Shown here piece by piece: positions 38,281 through 50,942 of a DNA stretch of 64,000 nucleotides; position 1 is the stretch's first letter, and the number at the start of each line of letters is the position of its first letter. Both the position numbers and the translations under genes were made by a program. Source of the stretch: Streptococcaceae bacterium AF77-01CM03A (GTDB taxonomy: Bacteria > Bacillota > Bacilli > Lactobacillales > Streptococcaceae); NCBI GenBank assembly GCA_027665725.1, contig JAQDDS010000002.1:248001-312000 (forward strand). The letters are read 5' to 3'. The notes under the pieces were generated by a model. That model was not told the origin of the DNA, did no database searches, and saw only the letters and a program-made list of their open reading frames with translations.

Positions 38281-38320
38281 AAAAAGAAATGCTCCTCCAA
38301 GACGGAAGAGCATTTCTTTT
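38281..38320 (+). terminator. Intrinsic terminator after the ABC transporter operon
   Basis: AAAAGAAATGCTC and GAGCATTTCTTTT pair across a 13-base loop. Confidence 0.85.
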
Positions 38321-38434
38321 ATTGTGATTCTCATACAATTACTTCCTAATTTTTAATTAGTATTAGTATACCATTTTTTAAAACGAGAGTAAAAAAGCAA
38401 GGGTTGTTTCTTTTTTGAGAATTGTCTAAAAATT

Positions 38435-38443
38435 TGATATAAT
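38435..38443 (+). promoter_or_regulatory. Extended -10 promoter of the RlmI-type gene and aromatic operon
   Basis: TGA-TATAAT ends seven bases before the ATG at 38451, with no ribosome site in between; the transcript probably starts at or next to the start codon. Confidence 0.6.
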
Positions 38444-38450
38444 TGTATCT

Positions 38451-39614
38451 ATGAATAAAGTATTCGTCAGTCGGCGTGTCGAAAAAAAGCTCCGCAAAGG
38501 TCAGGTTCTTTTGGAAGAAGTTGATTTTCCAGACTTATCTGAAACTAATCAGGAAGTTGAACTTTTCAGCCAAAGCAAAGAATTTTTAGGAAAGGCTTAT
38601 TTATCCAGTCAAAACAAGGGGATTGGTTGGTTTGTAACCAACCAGAAAGTTTCTTTTAATCAAAAGTTCTTTGAAAGCTTGTTTGAAAAAGCCAAACACA
38701 AACGTTCTTCCTACTATCAAGATGAGTTGACAACTGCCTTTCGTTTGTTTAATCAAGAAGGCGATGGTTTTGGTGGCATGACACTGGATCTTTATGGAGA
38801 TTATGTTGTTTTTTCTTGGTATAACTCCTATATCTATAGCCTTCGTCAAGAAATTATAGCTGCCTTTGCTCAGGTATTTCCAGAAGTCTTGGGTGCCTAT
38901 GAAAAGATTCGCTTTAAGGGTCTAGATTATGAGTCTGCCCATATCTATGGTCAAGAAGCAGCTGAATATTTCACTGTTCTTGAGAATGGCGTCCTCTATC
39001 AAGTTTTTATGAATGACGGCCTTATGACAGGGATCTTCTTGGATCAGCATGAAGTTCGTGGGAGCCTGGTTGATGGTCTAGCTATGGGGAAATCCTTACT
39101 CAATATGTTTTCCTATACAGCCGCTTTCTCAGTTGCTGCAGCCATGGGAGGTGCCAGTGAAACGACTTCTGTGGATCTAGCCAAGCGTTCGAGAGAACTA
39201 TCAGAAGCTCATTTTCATGCCAACGGCTTGAGTTTAGACAATCATCGATTGATTGTCATGGATGTCTTTGAATACTTTAAATATGCTAAGAGGAAGGGGT
39301 TGAGCTACGACGTGATTGTTCTGGATCCGCCTAGCTTTGCCCGAAATAAAAAACAAACCTTCTCTGTAGCTAAGGACTATCACAAGTTGATTTCCCAAAG
39401 TCTAGAGATTTTAAATCCAGGTGGAATCATTATTGCTAGTACCAATGCTGCTAATGTTTCCCGTCAAAAATTCACAGAACAAATCGACAAGGGATTTGCA
39501 GGTAGAAAATATCAGGTCCTTCAAAAGTATGGACTTCCAGCAGACTTTGTCTACAACGAAAAAGATGAAAGTAGTAATTACCTCAAAGTGATTACCATGA
39601 AGGTTAGTAAATGA
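38451..39614 (+). CDS. Class I SAM-dependent rRNA methyltransferase, RlmI type
   Basis: A 387-residue protein with an N-terminal PUA-like RNA-binding domain (~1-75), a middle domain and a C-terminal Rossmann methyltransferase. The SAM region is [19 protein letters not shown], the catalytic/substrate motif is [12 protein letters not shown] (~280-291), similar to RlmI which makes 5-methylcytosine in 23S rRNA. It overlaps aroD by 4 bp and so heads the aromatic amino acid operon. Probably leaderless. The exact target base is inferred from the family only. Confidence 0.88.
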   Translation: MNKVFVSRRVEKKLRKGQVLLEEVDFPDLSETNQEVELFSQSKEFLGKAYLSSQNKGIGWFVTNQKVSFNQKFFESLFEKAKHKRSSYYQDELTTAFRLFNQEGDGFGGMTLDLYGDYVVFSWYNSYIYSLRQEIIAAFAQVFPEVLGAYEKIRFKGLDYESAHIYGQEAAEYFTVLENGVLYQVFMNDGLMTGIFLDQHEVRGSLVDGLAMGKSLLNMFSYTAAFSVAAAMGGASETTSVDLAKRSRELSEAHFHANGLSLDNHRLIVMDVFEYFKYAKRKGLSYDVIVLDPPSFARNKKQTFSVAKDYHKLISQSLEILNPGGIIIASTNAANVSRQKFTEQIDKGFAGRKYQVLQKYGLPADFVYNEKDESSNYLKVITMKVSK

Positions 39615-40288
39615 AATTAATTGTTTCTGTAATGCCAAAAAGTTTAGAGGAGGCTCAAGCTATTGATGTGACGCGGTATCACGATGCCGATATCATTGAG
39701 TGGCGAGCAGACTTCTTACCCAAGGAAGCTATCTTGCAGGTAGCACCCGCTATTTTTGAAAAATTCGCAGGTTGTGAGCTTGTTTTTACCTTGCGTACTC
39801 GTGCTGAGGGTGGTCAAATTGAACTCTCTTCAGAAGAATATGTTCAAATTATCAAGGAAGTAGCCCAGCTTTATCAACCAGATTATATCGATTTTGAGTA
39901 TTTTAGTTACAGGGATGTTTTTGAGGAAATGTTGGAATTTCCAAACCTTGTCTTGAGCTACCATAATTTCCAAGAGACACCTGAAAATCTAATGGAAATC
40001 TTGTCTGAGTTGACAAGTTTAAACCCTAAAGTTGTGAAAATTGCGGTTATGGCTCATACAGAACAAGATGTATTGGATTTGATGAACTTTACACGTGGCT
40101 TTAAAACATTGAACCCTGAACAAGAATATGTAACCATTTCTATGGGTAAAGTTGGTAAGGTCTCACGTATTACTTCGGATGTAACGGGCTCTAGCTGGTC
40201 TTTTGCAAGTCTGGGTGAAGCCAGTGCTCCAGGACAGATTTCTCTATCTAGCATGAAAAAAATTCGGGAGATTCTTAATGAAGATTGA
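39611..40288 (+). CDS. aroD: 3-dehydroquinate dehydratase, type I
   Basis: A 225-residue class I TIM-barrel enzyme for step three of the shikimate pathway (dehydroquinate to dehydroshikimate) through a Schiff base. [10 protein letters not shown] is the family N-terminal motif, SYHNF holds the catalytic histidine, and [10 protein letters not shown] holds the Schiff-base lysine. [13 protein letters not shown] and [15 protein letters not shown] close the active site. It overlaps the methyltransferase by 4 bp and aroE by 11 bp. Confidence 0.95.
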   Translation: MKLIVSVMPKSLEEAQAIDVTRYHDADIIEWRADFLPKEAILQVAPAIFEKFAGCELVFTLRTRAEGGQIELSSEEYVQIIKEVAQLYQPDYIDFEYFSYRDVFEEMLEFPNLVLSYHNFQETPENLMEILSELTSLNPKVVKIAVMAHTEQDVLDLMNFTRGFKTLNPEQEYVTISMGKVGKVSRITSDVTGSSWSFASLGEASAPGQISLSSMKKIREILNED

Positions 40289-41132
40289 TGGCTACACACG
40301 TTTAGCAGCTGTAGTCGCCAATCCTATCAAACACTCCGTTTCTCCCTTTATTCACAATAGCGCTTTTGAAGCAACAAATACTAATGGGGTTTATCTTGCT
40401 TGGGAAGTAGAGGCAACTGACTTGGCAGAAACAGTTGCCAACATTCGTCGTTACCAGATGTTTGGAATCAATCTTTCTATGCCCTACAAGGAGCAAGTGA
40501 TTCCTTATCTGGATGAGTTGAGCGAAGAAGCTCGTTTGATTGGTGCTGTCAATACAGTGGTGAATCGAGAGGGAACTTTAATTGGATATAACACAGATGG
40601 CAAGGGATTCTTTAAGAGCTTGCCTTCTTTTAAAATATCTGGGAAAAGAATGGTCTTGTTAGGAGCAGGCGGTGCAGCTAAAGCAATTTTGGCGCAGGCA
40701 ATCTTAGATGGGGTCAGTCAGGTTTCTGTCTTTGTACGATCGGCTTCAATGGGAAAAACAAAACCTTACTTAGAGAAGCTACAGCATGAAACAGGATTTA
40801 GAGTAGATTTGTTTGCCTTAGAGGATGCTCAAGAGCTCCAAGAGAACATAACTCAAGCTGACCTCTTGGTCAATGCGACCAGTGTGGGTATGGATGGAAC
40901 CTCTCAGCCAATCCCAACAAGCATCGTTTTACCAGAAAAGCTCTTGGTAGCAGATGTGATTTATCAACCCTTTGAAACACCATTTTTAAAGTGGGCTAAA
41001 GAGCAGGGAAATGAAGCTATTAATGGTCTAGGTATGTTGCTCTATCAAGCTGCGGAAGCTTTTCAGTTATGGACTGACAAGGAAATGCCAACTGATCAAA
41101 TCTGGGAATTATTAAAACAAAAGTATCAATAA
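40278..41132 (+). CDS. aroE: Shikimate dehydrogenase
   Basis: A 284-residue NADP-dependent enzyme reducing dehydroshikimate to shikimate. The shikimate-binding motifs are [13 protein letters not shown] and the catalytic lysine in SMPYKEQ; the dinucleotide loop is [12 protein letters not shown], and the C-terminal [13 protein letters not shown] is typical. It overlaps aroD by 11 bp and is followed by aroB after 18 bp. Confidence 0.96.
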   Translation: MKIDGYTRLAAVVANPIKHSVSPFIHNSAFEATNTNGVYLAWEVEATDLAETVANIRRYQMFGINLSMPYKEQVIPYLDELSEEARLIGAVNTVVNREGTLIGYNTDGKGFFKSLPSFKISGKRMVLLGAGGAAKAILAQAILDGVSQVSVFVRSASMGKTKPYLEKLQHETGFRVDLFALEDAQELQENITQADLLVNATSVGMDGTSQPIPTSIVLPEKLLVADVIYQPFETPFLKWAKEQGNEAINGLGMLLYQAAEAFQLWTDKEMPTDQIWELLKQKYQ

Positions 41133-41150
41133 TGAAAAAGGAGAACTGCG

Positions 41151-42218
41151 ATGAAAATCAGAATAGACCTTCCCCACCATCCTTATGATATTCAGATTGA
41201 AAAAGGATGCCTGTCTCAAGCAGGAAAATGGTTGCGAGAACTTTGGCAACCACAAAAAGTGGTTATCATTACGGATAACCGTGTGGCTTCCCTCTATGCA
41301 GAAAAGGTTAAATTGAGTTTGGAGGATGCTGGTTTTCAAGTGGCAGTTTTTGACTTTCTAGAGGGTGAAGAGCGAAAAAATCTAACCACAGTTCAAAAGG
41401 CTTATGAATTTCTAGTTAAGCAAGACTTGACTCGCAGTGACGGCATCGTAGCTCTAGGTGGTGGTGTCGTTGGTGATTTGGCTGGCTTTGTAGCTTCAAC
41501 CTATATGCGTGGTATTCACTTTGTTCAAATTCCGACCAGTTTGACTGCCCAGGTAGACTCGTCTATTGGTGGTAAGACAGGAGTCAACACCCCTTTTGCC
41601 AAGAATATGGTGGGGACTTTTGCTCAGCCGGATGGTGTTTTGATTGACCCAACTGTTCTTGAGACCTTGGGTAAGAGAGAGTTGATTGAAGGAATGGGTG
41701 AAGTCATCAAGTATGGCCTGATCGAATATCCAGAGCTTTGGGACCTATTATCTAAAATGGATGGTTCTGTGGAAAGCATTTTGGAACATTCAGAGAGCTT
41801 GATTGAGCATTCTTGCCAGGTCAAGCGCAAGATGGTAGTTGAAGATGAGTTGGATAATGGCATTCGTTTATATCTCAACTTTGGTCACACAATTGGCCAT
41901 GCCATTGAAGCAACTGCTGGTTACGGAAAAGTCATGCACGGTGAGGCAGTAGCTATGGGAATGGTTCAGGTCTCTAAGGTAGCCGAAGGCAAAGGACTCA
42001 TGCCAGCTGGAATAACTCAGTCCATCCGAGAGATGTGTCAGAAGTTTGGTCTTCCTGTTGATTATGAAAACTGGGACCTTGACAAGCTCTATCAGGCTTT
42101 GACTCATGACAAAAAAGCGCGTGGCAATACCATGAAGTTAGTTTTGGTACCTGAGCTTGGTTCAGCGACGATTCATCCAGTTTCTCTCGAAGAAATGAAA
42201 GATTACTTAGTAAAATAA
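41151..42218 (+). CDS. aroB: 3-dehydroquinate synthase
   Basis: A 355-residue NAD- and metal-dependent enzyme making dehydroquinate from DAHP. Conserved: [15 protein letters not shown] (NAD loop), [19 protein letters not shown], the metal ligands in [10 protein letters not shown], and HTIGHAIEA and HGEAVAMGM with metal-binding histidines. Complete. Ribosome site AAAAGGAGA. It lies in order aroD-aroE-aroB-aroC-tyrA. Confidence 0.96.
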   Translation: MKIRIDLPHHPYDIQIEKGCLSQAGKWLRELWQPQKVVIITDNRVASLYAEKVKLSLEDAGFQVAVFDFLEGEERKNLTTVQKAYEFLVKQDLTRSDGIVALGGGVVGDLAGFVASTYMRGIHFVQIPTSLTAQVDSSIGGKTGVNTPFAKNMVGTFAQPDGVLIDPTVLETLGKRELIEGMGEVIKYGLIEYPELWDLLSKMDGSVESILEHSESLIEHSCQVKRKMVVEDELDNGIRLYLNFGHTIGHAIEATAGYGKVMHGEAVAMGMVQVSKVAEGKGLMPAGITQSIREMCQKFGLPVDYENWDLDKLYQALTHDKKARGNTMKLVLVPELGSATIHPVSLEEMKDYLVK

Positions 42219-42227
42219 GGAGAATGT

Positions 42228-43394
42228 ATGAGATATTTAACAGCAGGAGAATCACATGGCCCTCGTCTGACAGCAATTATTGAAGGAATTCCAGCAGGAC
42301 TGCCTTTGACTGCAGAAGATATCAATGAGGATCTCAAACGTCGCCAAGGCGGTTACGGTCGTGGTGGACGTATGAAAATCGAGAGTGATCAGGTTGTCTT
42401 TACTTCTGGAGTTCGTCATGGTAAGACGACAGGGGCACCTATTACCATGGATGTCATTAACAAAGACCACCAAAAATGGCTGGATATCATGTCTGCCGAG
42501 GATATTGAAGACAAACTCAAAAGTAAACGAAAAATTACTCATCCTCGTCCAGGTCACGCAGACTTGGTTGGGGGCATCAAATACCGCTTTGATGATTTAC
42601 GAAATTCATTAGAACGTTCATCTGCCCGTGAAACGACTATGCGGGTTGCAGTTGGAGCAGTAGCCAAGCGGATTTTAGCTGAGCTTGATATCGAAATTGC
42701 CAACCATGTTGTTATCTTCGGTGGTAAGGAAATCAATGTCCCAGAAAACTTAACAGTCTCAGAGATTAAGAAACTAGCTGCCCAGTCAGAAGTTTCTATC
42801 GTCAACCAAGAACGTGAGCAGGAAATCAAGGACTATATTGACCAGATTAAGCGAGATGGTGATACCATCGGAGGTGTTGTAGAAACAGTTGTCGGAGGTG
42901 TTCCGGTTGGTCTTGGTTCTTATGTCCAATGGGATCGTAAACTAGATGCACGGCTAGCTCAAGCTGTTGTTTCTATCAATGCCTTTAAAGGTGTGGAGTT
43001 TGGTCTTGGTTTTGAGGCAGGTTATCGAAAAGGAAGCCAAGTTATGGATGAAATCCTATGGTCACCAGAAGACGGCTACACTCGTCGTACTAATAACCTT
43101 GGAGGTTTCGAAGGTGGTATGACTAACGGCCAACCGATTATTGTTCGTGGGGTCATGAAACCAATTCCAACTCTCTATAAACCATTGATGAGCGTTGATA
43201 TTGAAACCCATGAGCCTTATAAAGCAACAGTAGAGAGAAGTGATCCGACTGCTCTTCCAGCAGCAGGCGTCGTTATGGAGGCAGTCGTAGCAACGGTCTT
43301 GGCTCAAGAAATCCTTGAGAAATTCTCTTCAGATAATCTGGAAGAATTAAAAGAAGCTGTTGCAAAACATCGGGAGTATACAAAGAATTATTAA
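42228..43394 (+). CDS. aroC: Chorismate synthase
   Basis: A 388-residue FMN-dependent enzyme for the last common step to chorismate. The three family signatures are [18 protein letters not shown] at the N-terminus, the central [16 protein letters not shown] and the C-terminal [16 protein letters not shown]. Full length. It follows aroB by nine bases, with AAGGAGAA as ribosome site. Confidence 0.97.
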   Translation: MRYLTAGESHGPRLTAIIEGIPAGLPLTAEDINEDLKRRQGGYGRGGRMKIESDQVVFTSGVRHGKTTGAPITMDVINKDHQKWLDIMSAEDIEDKLKSKRKITHPRPGHADLVGGIKYRFDDLRNSLERSSARETTMRVAVGAVAKRILAELDIEIANHVVIFGGKEINVPENLTVSEIKKLAAQSEVSIVNQEREQEIKDYIDQIKRDGDTIGGVVETVVGGVPVGLGSYVQWDRKLDARLAQAVVSINAFKGVEFGLGFEAGYRKGSQVMDEILWSPEDGYTRRTNNLGGFEGGMTNGQPIIVRGVMKPIPTLYKPLMSVDIETHEPYKATVERSDPTALPAAGVVMEAVVATVLAQEILEKFSSDNLEELKEAVAKHREYTKNY

Positions 43395-43403
43395 GGAGTT
43401 CTT

Positions 43404-44507
43404 ATGGCAAAAACCATCTATATCGCAGGACTGGGTTTGATTGGTGCTTCCATGGCACTCGGAATCAAGCGGGATCATCCTGATTATGAAATTTTAGGAT
43501 ACAATCGTAGTCAAGCGTCTAGAGATATTGCTTTGGATCGAGGGATGATCGACCGTGCGACGGATAATTTTGCTAGTTTTGCTCCACTTGCAGATGTCAT
43601 CATTCTTACCTTGCCAATCAAGCAAACTATTGCCTTTATTAAGGAACTGGCCAACTTGGACTTGAAAGAAGGTGTCATTATTTCCGATGCTGGATCGACC
43701 AAGTCAGCTATCGTGGCTACAGCTGAGAAGTGTTTTGCTGATAAGTCTGTTCGCTTTGTGGGGGCCCATCCCATGGCAGGAAGTCACAAGACAGGAGCTG
43801 CCTCTGCAGATGTTAATCTTTTTGAAAATGCCTATTATATCTTCACGCCATCTAGTCTGACAACTTCGGATACGCTCGAAGAAATGAGAGACTTGCTGTC
43901 AGGTCTTCATGCTCGTTTCATTGAAATCGATGCTGAAGAGCATGACCGAGTGACTTCTCAGATTAGCCATTTTCCGCATATCTTAGCATCAGGCCTGATG
44001 GAACAAACTGCAAGTTATGCTGAAGAGCATGAAATGGCGCGACGCTTTGCGGCCGGTGGATTTCGAGATATGACTCGGATTGCTGAAAGTGAGCCAGGCA
44101 TGTGGACTTCTATCCTCTTATCCAATCGGGATACCATTATTGAACGCATCGAGGACTTCAAGGGCCGTTTGGACGAGATTGGACAAGCTATCAGCAAGGG
44201 TGATGAAAACCAAATCTGGAACTTTTTCAATCAAGCGCGTGAGCAACGTCAGGCCATGGAAATCCATAAACGTGGCGGAGTAGATAGCTCATTTGACCTC
44301 TATGTAGACGTTCCCGATGAGGAAGATGTGATTTTACGCATCTTGGAATTGCTACGTGGAACTTCTTTGGTCAATATCCATATCAATGAGGAAAACCGTG
44401 AGGATGTTCACGGGATTCTGCAAATTTCCTTTAAGAATGCTCAGGATTTAAAACGTGCTGAGCAAGTCATTACAGAAAATACAGACTACACAGTCGTTAT
44501 TAAATAA
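43404..44507 (+). CDS. tyrA: Prephenate dehydrogenase with ACT domain
   Basis: A 367-residue NAD(P)-dependent enzyme converting prephenate to 4-hydroxyphenylpyruvate for tyrosine. The N-terminal [16 protein letters not shown] is the dinucleotide loop; the catalytic region has [17 protein letters not shown], and [13 protein letters not shown] contains the active-site histidine. Residues ~295-367 form an ACT domain ([19 protein letters not shown]), which usually gives feedback control by tyrosine. It begins nine bases after aroC. Confidence 0.95.
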   Translation: MAKTIYIAGLGLIGASMALGIKRDHPDYEILGYNRSQASRDIALDRGMIDRATDNFASFAPLADVIILTLPIKQTIAFIKELANLDLKEGVIISDAGSTKSAIVATAEKCFADKSVRFVGAHPMAGSHKTGAASADVNLFENAYYIFTPSSLTTSDTLEEMRDLLSGLHARFIEIDAEEHDRVTSQISHFPHILASGLMEQTASYAEEHEMARRFAAGGFRDMTRIAESEPGMWTSILLSNRDTIIERIEDFKGRLDEIGQAISKGDENQIWNFFNQAREQRQAMEIHKRGGVDSSFDLYVDVPDEEDVILRILELLRGTSLVNIHINEENREDVHGILQISFKNAQDLKRAEQVITENTDYTVVIK

Positions 44508-44518
44508 GGAGGACAATT

Positions 44519-46695
<2,177 letters not shown>

Positions 46696-46699
<4 letters not shown>

Positions 46700-47544
46700 A
46701 AATTGCCTATCTAGGTCCCAAAGGATCTTTTTCGCACCATGTAGTGCAAATGGCTTTTCCTCATGAGGAACTAGAGCCTTTTTCAAATATTACGGACGTT
46801 ATCAAGGCCTATGAACAAGGTTTGGTGGACTATTCAGTAGTGCCAGTTGAAAATTCTATTGAAGGTAGTGTTCATGAGACACTGGACTATCTTTTCCATC
46901 AAGCTCGCATTCAAGCTGTGGCAGAGATTGTTCAGCCAATCCACCAACAATTGATGGCAGTACCAGGACAGTCTAAAATAGAGAAAATCTTTTCTCATCC
47001 GCAGGCATTGGCACAAGGGAAGAAATTTATTGACGAGCATTATCCAGACGCTCAACTAGAAGTCACTGCCAGTACAGCATACGCTGCGCGCTATGTTTCC
47101 GAACATCCAGATCAGTCTTTTGCGGCCATTGCCCCCAAAAGTTCGGCTGGAGAATATGGTTTGGAATTAATTGCTGAAGATATTCAAGAGATGGAAGCCA
47201 ATTTCACTCGCTTTTGGGTGTTAGGTCCCAAGGCACCACAAATGCCCTTGAAAGCAAATGCTAAGAAAATGAGTCTAGCATTGACCTTGCCAGACAATTT
47301 ACCTGGCGCTCTTTACAAGGCACTCTCGACCTTTGCTTGGCGCGGGATTGACCTGACTAAGATTGAGAGTCGTCCCCTTAAAACAGCCTTGGGTGAATAC
47401 TTTTTTATCATTGATGTAGACTATGCTGATAAAGAATTGGTCTATTTTGCTCAAAAAGAATTAGAAACGATTGGAATCCAGTATAAAATACTAGGATCTT
47501 ACCCTATCTATACCATACAGGATAAAGGGAAGGAGAAGGAATGA
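46696..47544 (+). CDS. pheA: Prephenate dehydratase
   Basis: A 282-residue enzyme that turns prephenate into phenylpyruvate for phenylalanine. Conserved: AYLGPKGSFSHH, VPVENSIEGSVHETLDYL, STAYAARYVSEH and the TRFW motif (NFTRFWVLG). A C-terminal ACT domain (~190-275, LTLPDNLPGALYKALSTFAW, then ESRPLK) is the phenylalanine feedback site. No chorismate mutase domain is fused. It overlaps aroK and psr by four bases each. Confidence 0.96.
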
Positions 47545-48869
47545 CTAGAGAAAATCCTCTAACACACCATGAAAAATTACGTTATGACTATCTCTTGAAA
47601 AATATTCATTATCTAAATGAAAGGGAAAGAAGAGAGTTTGCTTTTTTACAATCTAAGCTGGATGGTCAACAAGAAGCTCGTTCAGTTGTAGTAGAAGAAG
47701 CAGAAAACCAAGACTATACGGAACCTAACACAGGTCTTCCGAGTTATACAAATCGAAGCCGTGCTAGTCGACGTAGTAGTCTCCCTCAACCAAAAGCTAA
47801 GATTCCTAAGCAGAAGAAACCAAAGAAACCAAAGAAAAAAAGAGTCTTTCGCTTTAAACGCATACTTGCTTGGTTAGGGATGTTGTTGCTTTGTGCTGCA
47901 GTAGGAATGATTTTCATGTTCTTGAAAGGTTTCCAGTCAGCCAATCCGAATGGCTCAAGTGGGTCGAAAGATGCCAAGGCTGCCCAAGTTGAAGTCTTTA
48001 ATGGACAGGATACAAGAGATGGTGTCAATATTCTTATTTTAGGGACAGATGGCCGTATTGGACAGAATAGTGCAGAAACACGTACAGATTCCATTATGGT
48101 TCTAAATGTAAGTGGTAAGGATAAAAAGCTTAAGCTGGTCAGCTTTATGCGAGATAACCTAGTTTATATTGATGGCTATAGTCAAGTCATTAACGGTCAA
48201 AAACAATCAGACCATAAGTTAAACTTGGCCTACGAATTGGGGGAACAAGAAGGAAAACAAGGGGCTGAAATGGTACGTAAGGTCCTTAAAGATAACTTTG
48301 ACCTAGATATCAAATACTATGCCCTTGTCGATTTCCAAGCCTTTGCGACTGCCATTGATACGCTTTTCCCTGACGGTGTGACTATTGATGCCCAATTTTC
48401 AACTCTAAATGGAGTTCCAGTTACAGAAGCTACAGTCGGTGATGACTTGCATGCAACAGAAACCGAGTCACCTACACAGACTATTAAAGTCGGAACGCAA
48501 CAAATGAATGGTTCTACTCTCCTTAACTATGCACGTTTCCGCGATGATGATGAAGGGGACTATGGCCGTACTCGTAGACAGCAACAAGTCATGACGGCTG
48601 TCCTACAGCAGATCAAAGATCCTACAAAACTTTTCACAGGTTCAGAAGCACTTGGTAAAGTATTCGCCATGACATCTACAAACCTTCCTTATACCTTCTT
48701 ATTGACCAACGGATTATCCGTCCTTGAAGGAGGTCAGAACGGTATTGAAAGACTAACAGTCCCGGAACTTGGCGACTGGGTAGATGACTATGATGTCTAT
48801 GGAGGTCAAGCGCTTCGAGTGGATCAAAAAGCTTACCAGAATAAGCTAGCCCAAATGGGATTCAGATAA
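47541..48869 (+). CDS. psr: LytR-CpsA-Psr (LCP) family cell-wall polymer ligase
   Basis: A 442-residue membrane protein. A long basic cytosolic N-terminus (~1-110, ending in the PKKPKKKRVFRFKR patch), one membrane segment (~113-133) and an extracellular LCP domain (~155-360) with GVNILILGTDGR, TRTDSIMVLNV and SFMRDNLVYIDG, the arginines and aspartates that bind polyprenyl phosphate. LCP proteins attach teichoic acids or capsule to peptidoglycan. It overlaps pheA by four bases and directly precedes the teichoic acid locus, as psr does beside lic3 in pneumococcus (from memory). Confidence 0.92.
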   Translation: MTRENPLTHHEKLRYDYLLKNIHYLNERERREFAFLQSKLDGQQEARSVVVEEAENQDYTEPNTGLPSYTNRSRASRRSSLPQPKAKIPKQKKPKKPKKKRVFRFKRILAWLGMLLLCAAVGMIFMFLKGFQSANPNGSSGSKDAKAAQVEVFNGQDTRDGVNILILGTDGRIGQNSAETRTDSIMVLNVSGKDKKLKLVSFMRDNLVYIDGYSQVINGQKQSDHKLNLAYELGEQEGKQGAEMVRKVLKDNFDLDIKYYALVDFQAFATAIDTLFPDGVTIDAQFSTLNGVPVTEATVGDDLHATETESPTQTIKVGTQQMNGSTLLNYARFRDDDEGDYGRTRRQQQVMTAVLQQIKDPTKLFTGSEALGKVFAMTSTNLPYTFLLTNGLSVLEGGQNGIERLTVPELGDWVDDYDVYGGQALRVDQKAYQNKLAQMGFR

Positions 48870-48879
48870 AAAATAAAAT

Positions 48880-48932
48880 AAAATCAAAGCTTGAAACGTC
48901 TGACTAAATGGGTGTCTCAGGCTTTGATTTTT
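48880..48932 (+). terminator. Intrinsic terminator after psr
   Basis: AAAATCAAAGC and GCTTTGATTTT pair across a large, partly structured loop, with T-run. It separates the aromatic operon from the teichoic acid genes. Confidence 0.75.
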
Positions 48933-48965
48933 CACATGGTTAGATGGATTTTTTGGTCATTTTTA

Positions 48966-48974
48966 TGGTATAAT
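48966..48974 (+). promoter_or_regulatory. Extended -10 promoter of the licD3 operon
   Basis: Consensus TGG-TATAAT 37 bases before the licD3 ATG; no clear -35. Confidence 0.6.
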
Positions 48975-49011
48975 GAAATGATGTAATTCTATAGAAGAGG
49001 ACGAGAAAGAG

Positions 49012-49848
49012 ATGAGTGATTTAAAGGCTATTCAGGCTCGTAGTTTAGAAATGGCTGAATATTTTGTCGCCTTTTGTAAGGAGCATAACTTGCTCTGTTA
49101 TTTATGTGGCGGAGGTGCTATCGGTGCTTTACGGCATAAGGGTTTCATCCCTTGGGATGATGATTTGGACTTCTTTATGCCCCGCAAGGACTATGAAAAA
49201 CTAGCAGAGTTATGGCCTCTATATGCGGATGAGCGTTACTTCCTATCAAAGAGTTCTAAAAATTATGTGGACCGTAACCTCTTTATCACCATTCGAGATA
49301 AGGAGACGACGTGTATCAAGCCTTATCAACAAGATTTGGATTTACCACACGGCTTGGCTTTGGATGTTCTTCCCTTGGACTACTACCCTAAAAATCCAGC
49401 TGAGCGTAAGAAACAAGTCCGTTGGGCGTTGATTTATTCTCTATTTTGTGCACAAACCATTCCAGAAAAGCATGGAGCTCTCATGAAGTGGGGTAGTACC
49501 ATTTTACTAGGATTAACTCCTAAATCGCTTCGCTATCGTATCTGGAAAAAGGCTGAGAAAGAAATGACCAAGTATGGACCAGCTGAAAGTGATGGGATTA
49601 CAGAATTATGTTCAGGACCAGGATACATGAAGAATAAGTATCCAATTCAGGCTTTTGAAGATAACATTTTCCTGCCATTCGAAGGCACAGAAATGCCTAT
49701 TCCGGTTGGTTATGATGCTTATCTCAGCACAGCTTTTGGTGACTATATGACACCACCGCCTGCAGACAAGCAAGTACCTCACCACGATGCCATAATAGCA
49801 GATATGGATAAGAGCTATACAGAATATAAGGGAGAATATGGTGGATAA
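49012..49848 (+). CDS. licD3: LicD family phosphotransferase, probable LicD3
   Basis: A 278-residue LicD protein. The nucleotidyl/phosphotransferase motif reads [20 protein letters not shown] followed by DFFMPRKDY (~33-61), and TAFGDYMTPPP lies near the C-terminus. LicD enzymes transfer phosphocholine or related phospho-polyols from CDP-activated donors. Position directly after psr corresponds to licD3 of the pneumococcal lic3 region as I recall it. It is clearly more divergent than the LicD1/LicD2 pair downstream. The exact transferred group for LicD3 is not settled. It overlaps the next gene by 11 bp. Confidence 0.82.
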   Translation: MSDLKAIQARSLEMAEYFVAFCKEHNLLCYLCGGGAIGALRHKGFIPWDDDLDFFMPRKDYEKLAELWPLYADERYFLSKSSKNYVDRNLFITIRDKETTCIKPYQQDLDLPHGLALDVLPLDYYPKNPAERKKQVRWALIYSLFCAQTIPEKHGALMKWGSTILLGLTPKSLRYRIWKKAEKEMTKYGPAESDGITELCSGPGYMKNKYPIQAFEDNIFLPFEGTEMPIPVGYDAYLSTAFGDYMTPPPADKQVPHHDAIIADMDKSYTEYKGEYGG

Positions 49849-50941
49849 GAAGAAAATTCTATTTTTTATGTGGTCCTTCTCTCTAGGTGGAGGTGCAGAA
49901 AAAATCTTATCAACGATTGTTTCAAACTTGGATCCGAAAAAGTATGATATAGATATCCTTGAAATGGAACATTTTGACAAAGGATACGAACCAGTACCTG
50001 AAAATGTGAGAATTTTAAAAGCCATTCAAGATTATCGCCAACCAAGATGGTTAAGAGCATTTTTGTGGAGATTGAGAATTTATTTCCCAAGATTAACAAG
50101 ACGATTGCTAGTAAAAGATCAATATGATGTAGAGGTTTCCTTTACCATTATGAATCCTCCTCTTTTATTTTCTAAACGTAAGGAAGTGAAAAAGATTGCT
50201 TGGATTCATGGAAGTATTGAAGAATTCTTAACAGATAGTTCAAAGCGTGAATCTCATAGACGACAATTGGATGCTGCGAATACGATAGTGGGGATTTCAA
50301 AAAAAACCAGCAATTCTATCAAAAAAGTTTATCCAGATTACTCACAAAAATTAGTAACAGTTTATAATGGTTATGATTTTGAAAGTATTTTGGAAAAATC
50401 AAAAGAGAAGGTGGCTATTGAGATAGCTCCTCAGAGCATCTGTACCATTGGACGAATTGAAGAAAATAAGGGTTCTGATCGAGTCGTGGAAGTCTTGCGA
50501 CTGTTGCACCAACAAGGTAAGAAATACCACCTCTATTTTATAGGGGCTGGAGAGATGGAAACTGAATTGAAAAAAAGAGTACTAGAATACCAACTTGAAG
50601 ACTACATTCACTTTTTGGGTTATCAAAAGAACCCTTATCAGTATCTATCTCATATGAAAGTCCTATTATCCATGTCCAAACAGGAAGGTTTTCCTGGGGT
50701 CTATGTTGAGGCCTTGAGTCTAGGGGTCCCCTTTGTGTCTACCGAGGTTGGCGGAGCAGAAGAATTATCTCAGGAAGGACGATTTGGTAAAATCATTGAA
50801 AGCATTCAAGAAGCAGCTCAAGCGATTGAGAACTACATGACAGCTGCATCAAGCTTTAATATTAATGAGGCTAGACAATTTATTCAACAGTTTACGATTG
50901 CTAAACAAATTGAACAAGTAGAAAAACTAATAGAGGAGTAG
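49838..50941 (+). CDS. Glycosyltransferase family 4 protein
   Basis: A 367-residue GT-B glycosyltransferase. The N-terminal GGGAEKILSTIVSNLD is the typical acceptor-domain start, IGRIEENKGSDRVVEVLRLL begins the C-terminal GT4 domain (~205), and SKQEGFPGVYVEALSLGVPFVSTEVGG (~285-311) is the E-x7-E donor-binding motif. It probably adds a sugar (GalNAc in pneumococcal teichoic acid) to the lipid-linked repeat unit at the inner membrane face; the sugar is inferred from context. It overlaps licD3 by 11 bp and precedes the GT2 gene by one base. Confidence 0.85.
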   Translation: MVDKKKILFFMWSFSLGGGAEKILSTIVSNLDPKKYDIDILEMEHFDKGYEPVPENVRILKAIQDYRQPRWLRAFLWRLRIYFPRLTRRLLVKDQYDVEVSFTIMNPPLLFSKRKEVKKIAWIHGSIEEFLTDSSKRESHRRQLDAANTIVGISKKTSNSIKKVYPDYSQKLVTVYNGYDFESILEKSKEKVAIEIAPQSICTIGRIEENKGSDRVVEVLRLLHQQGKKYHLYFIGAGEMETELKKRVLEYQLEDYIHFLGYQKNPYQYLSHMKVLLSMSKQEGFPGVYVEALSLGVPFVSTEVGGAEELSQEGRFGKIIESIQEAAQAIENYMTAASSFNINEARQFIQQFTIAKQIEQVEKLIEE

Positions 50942-50942
50942 C

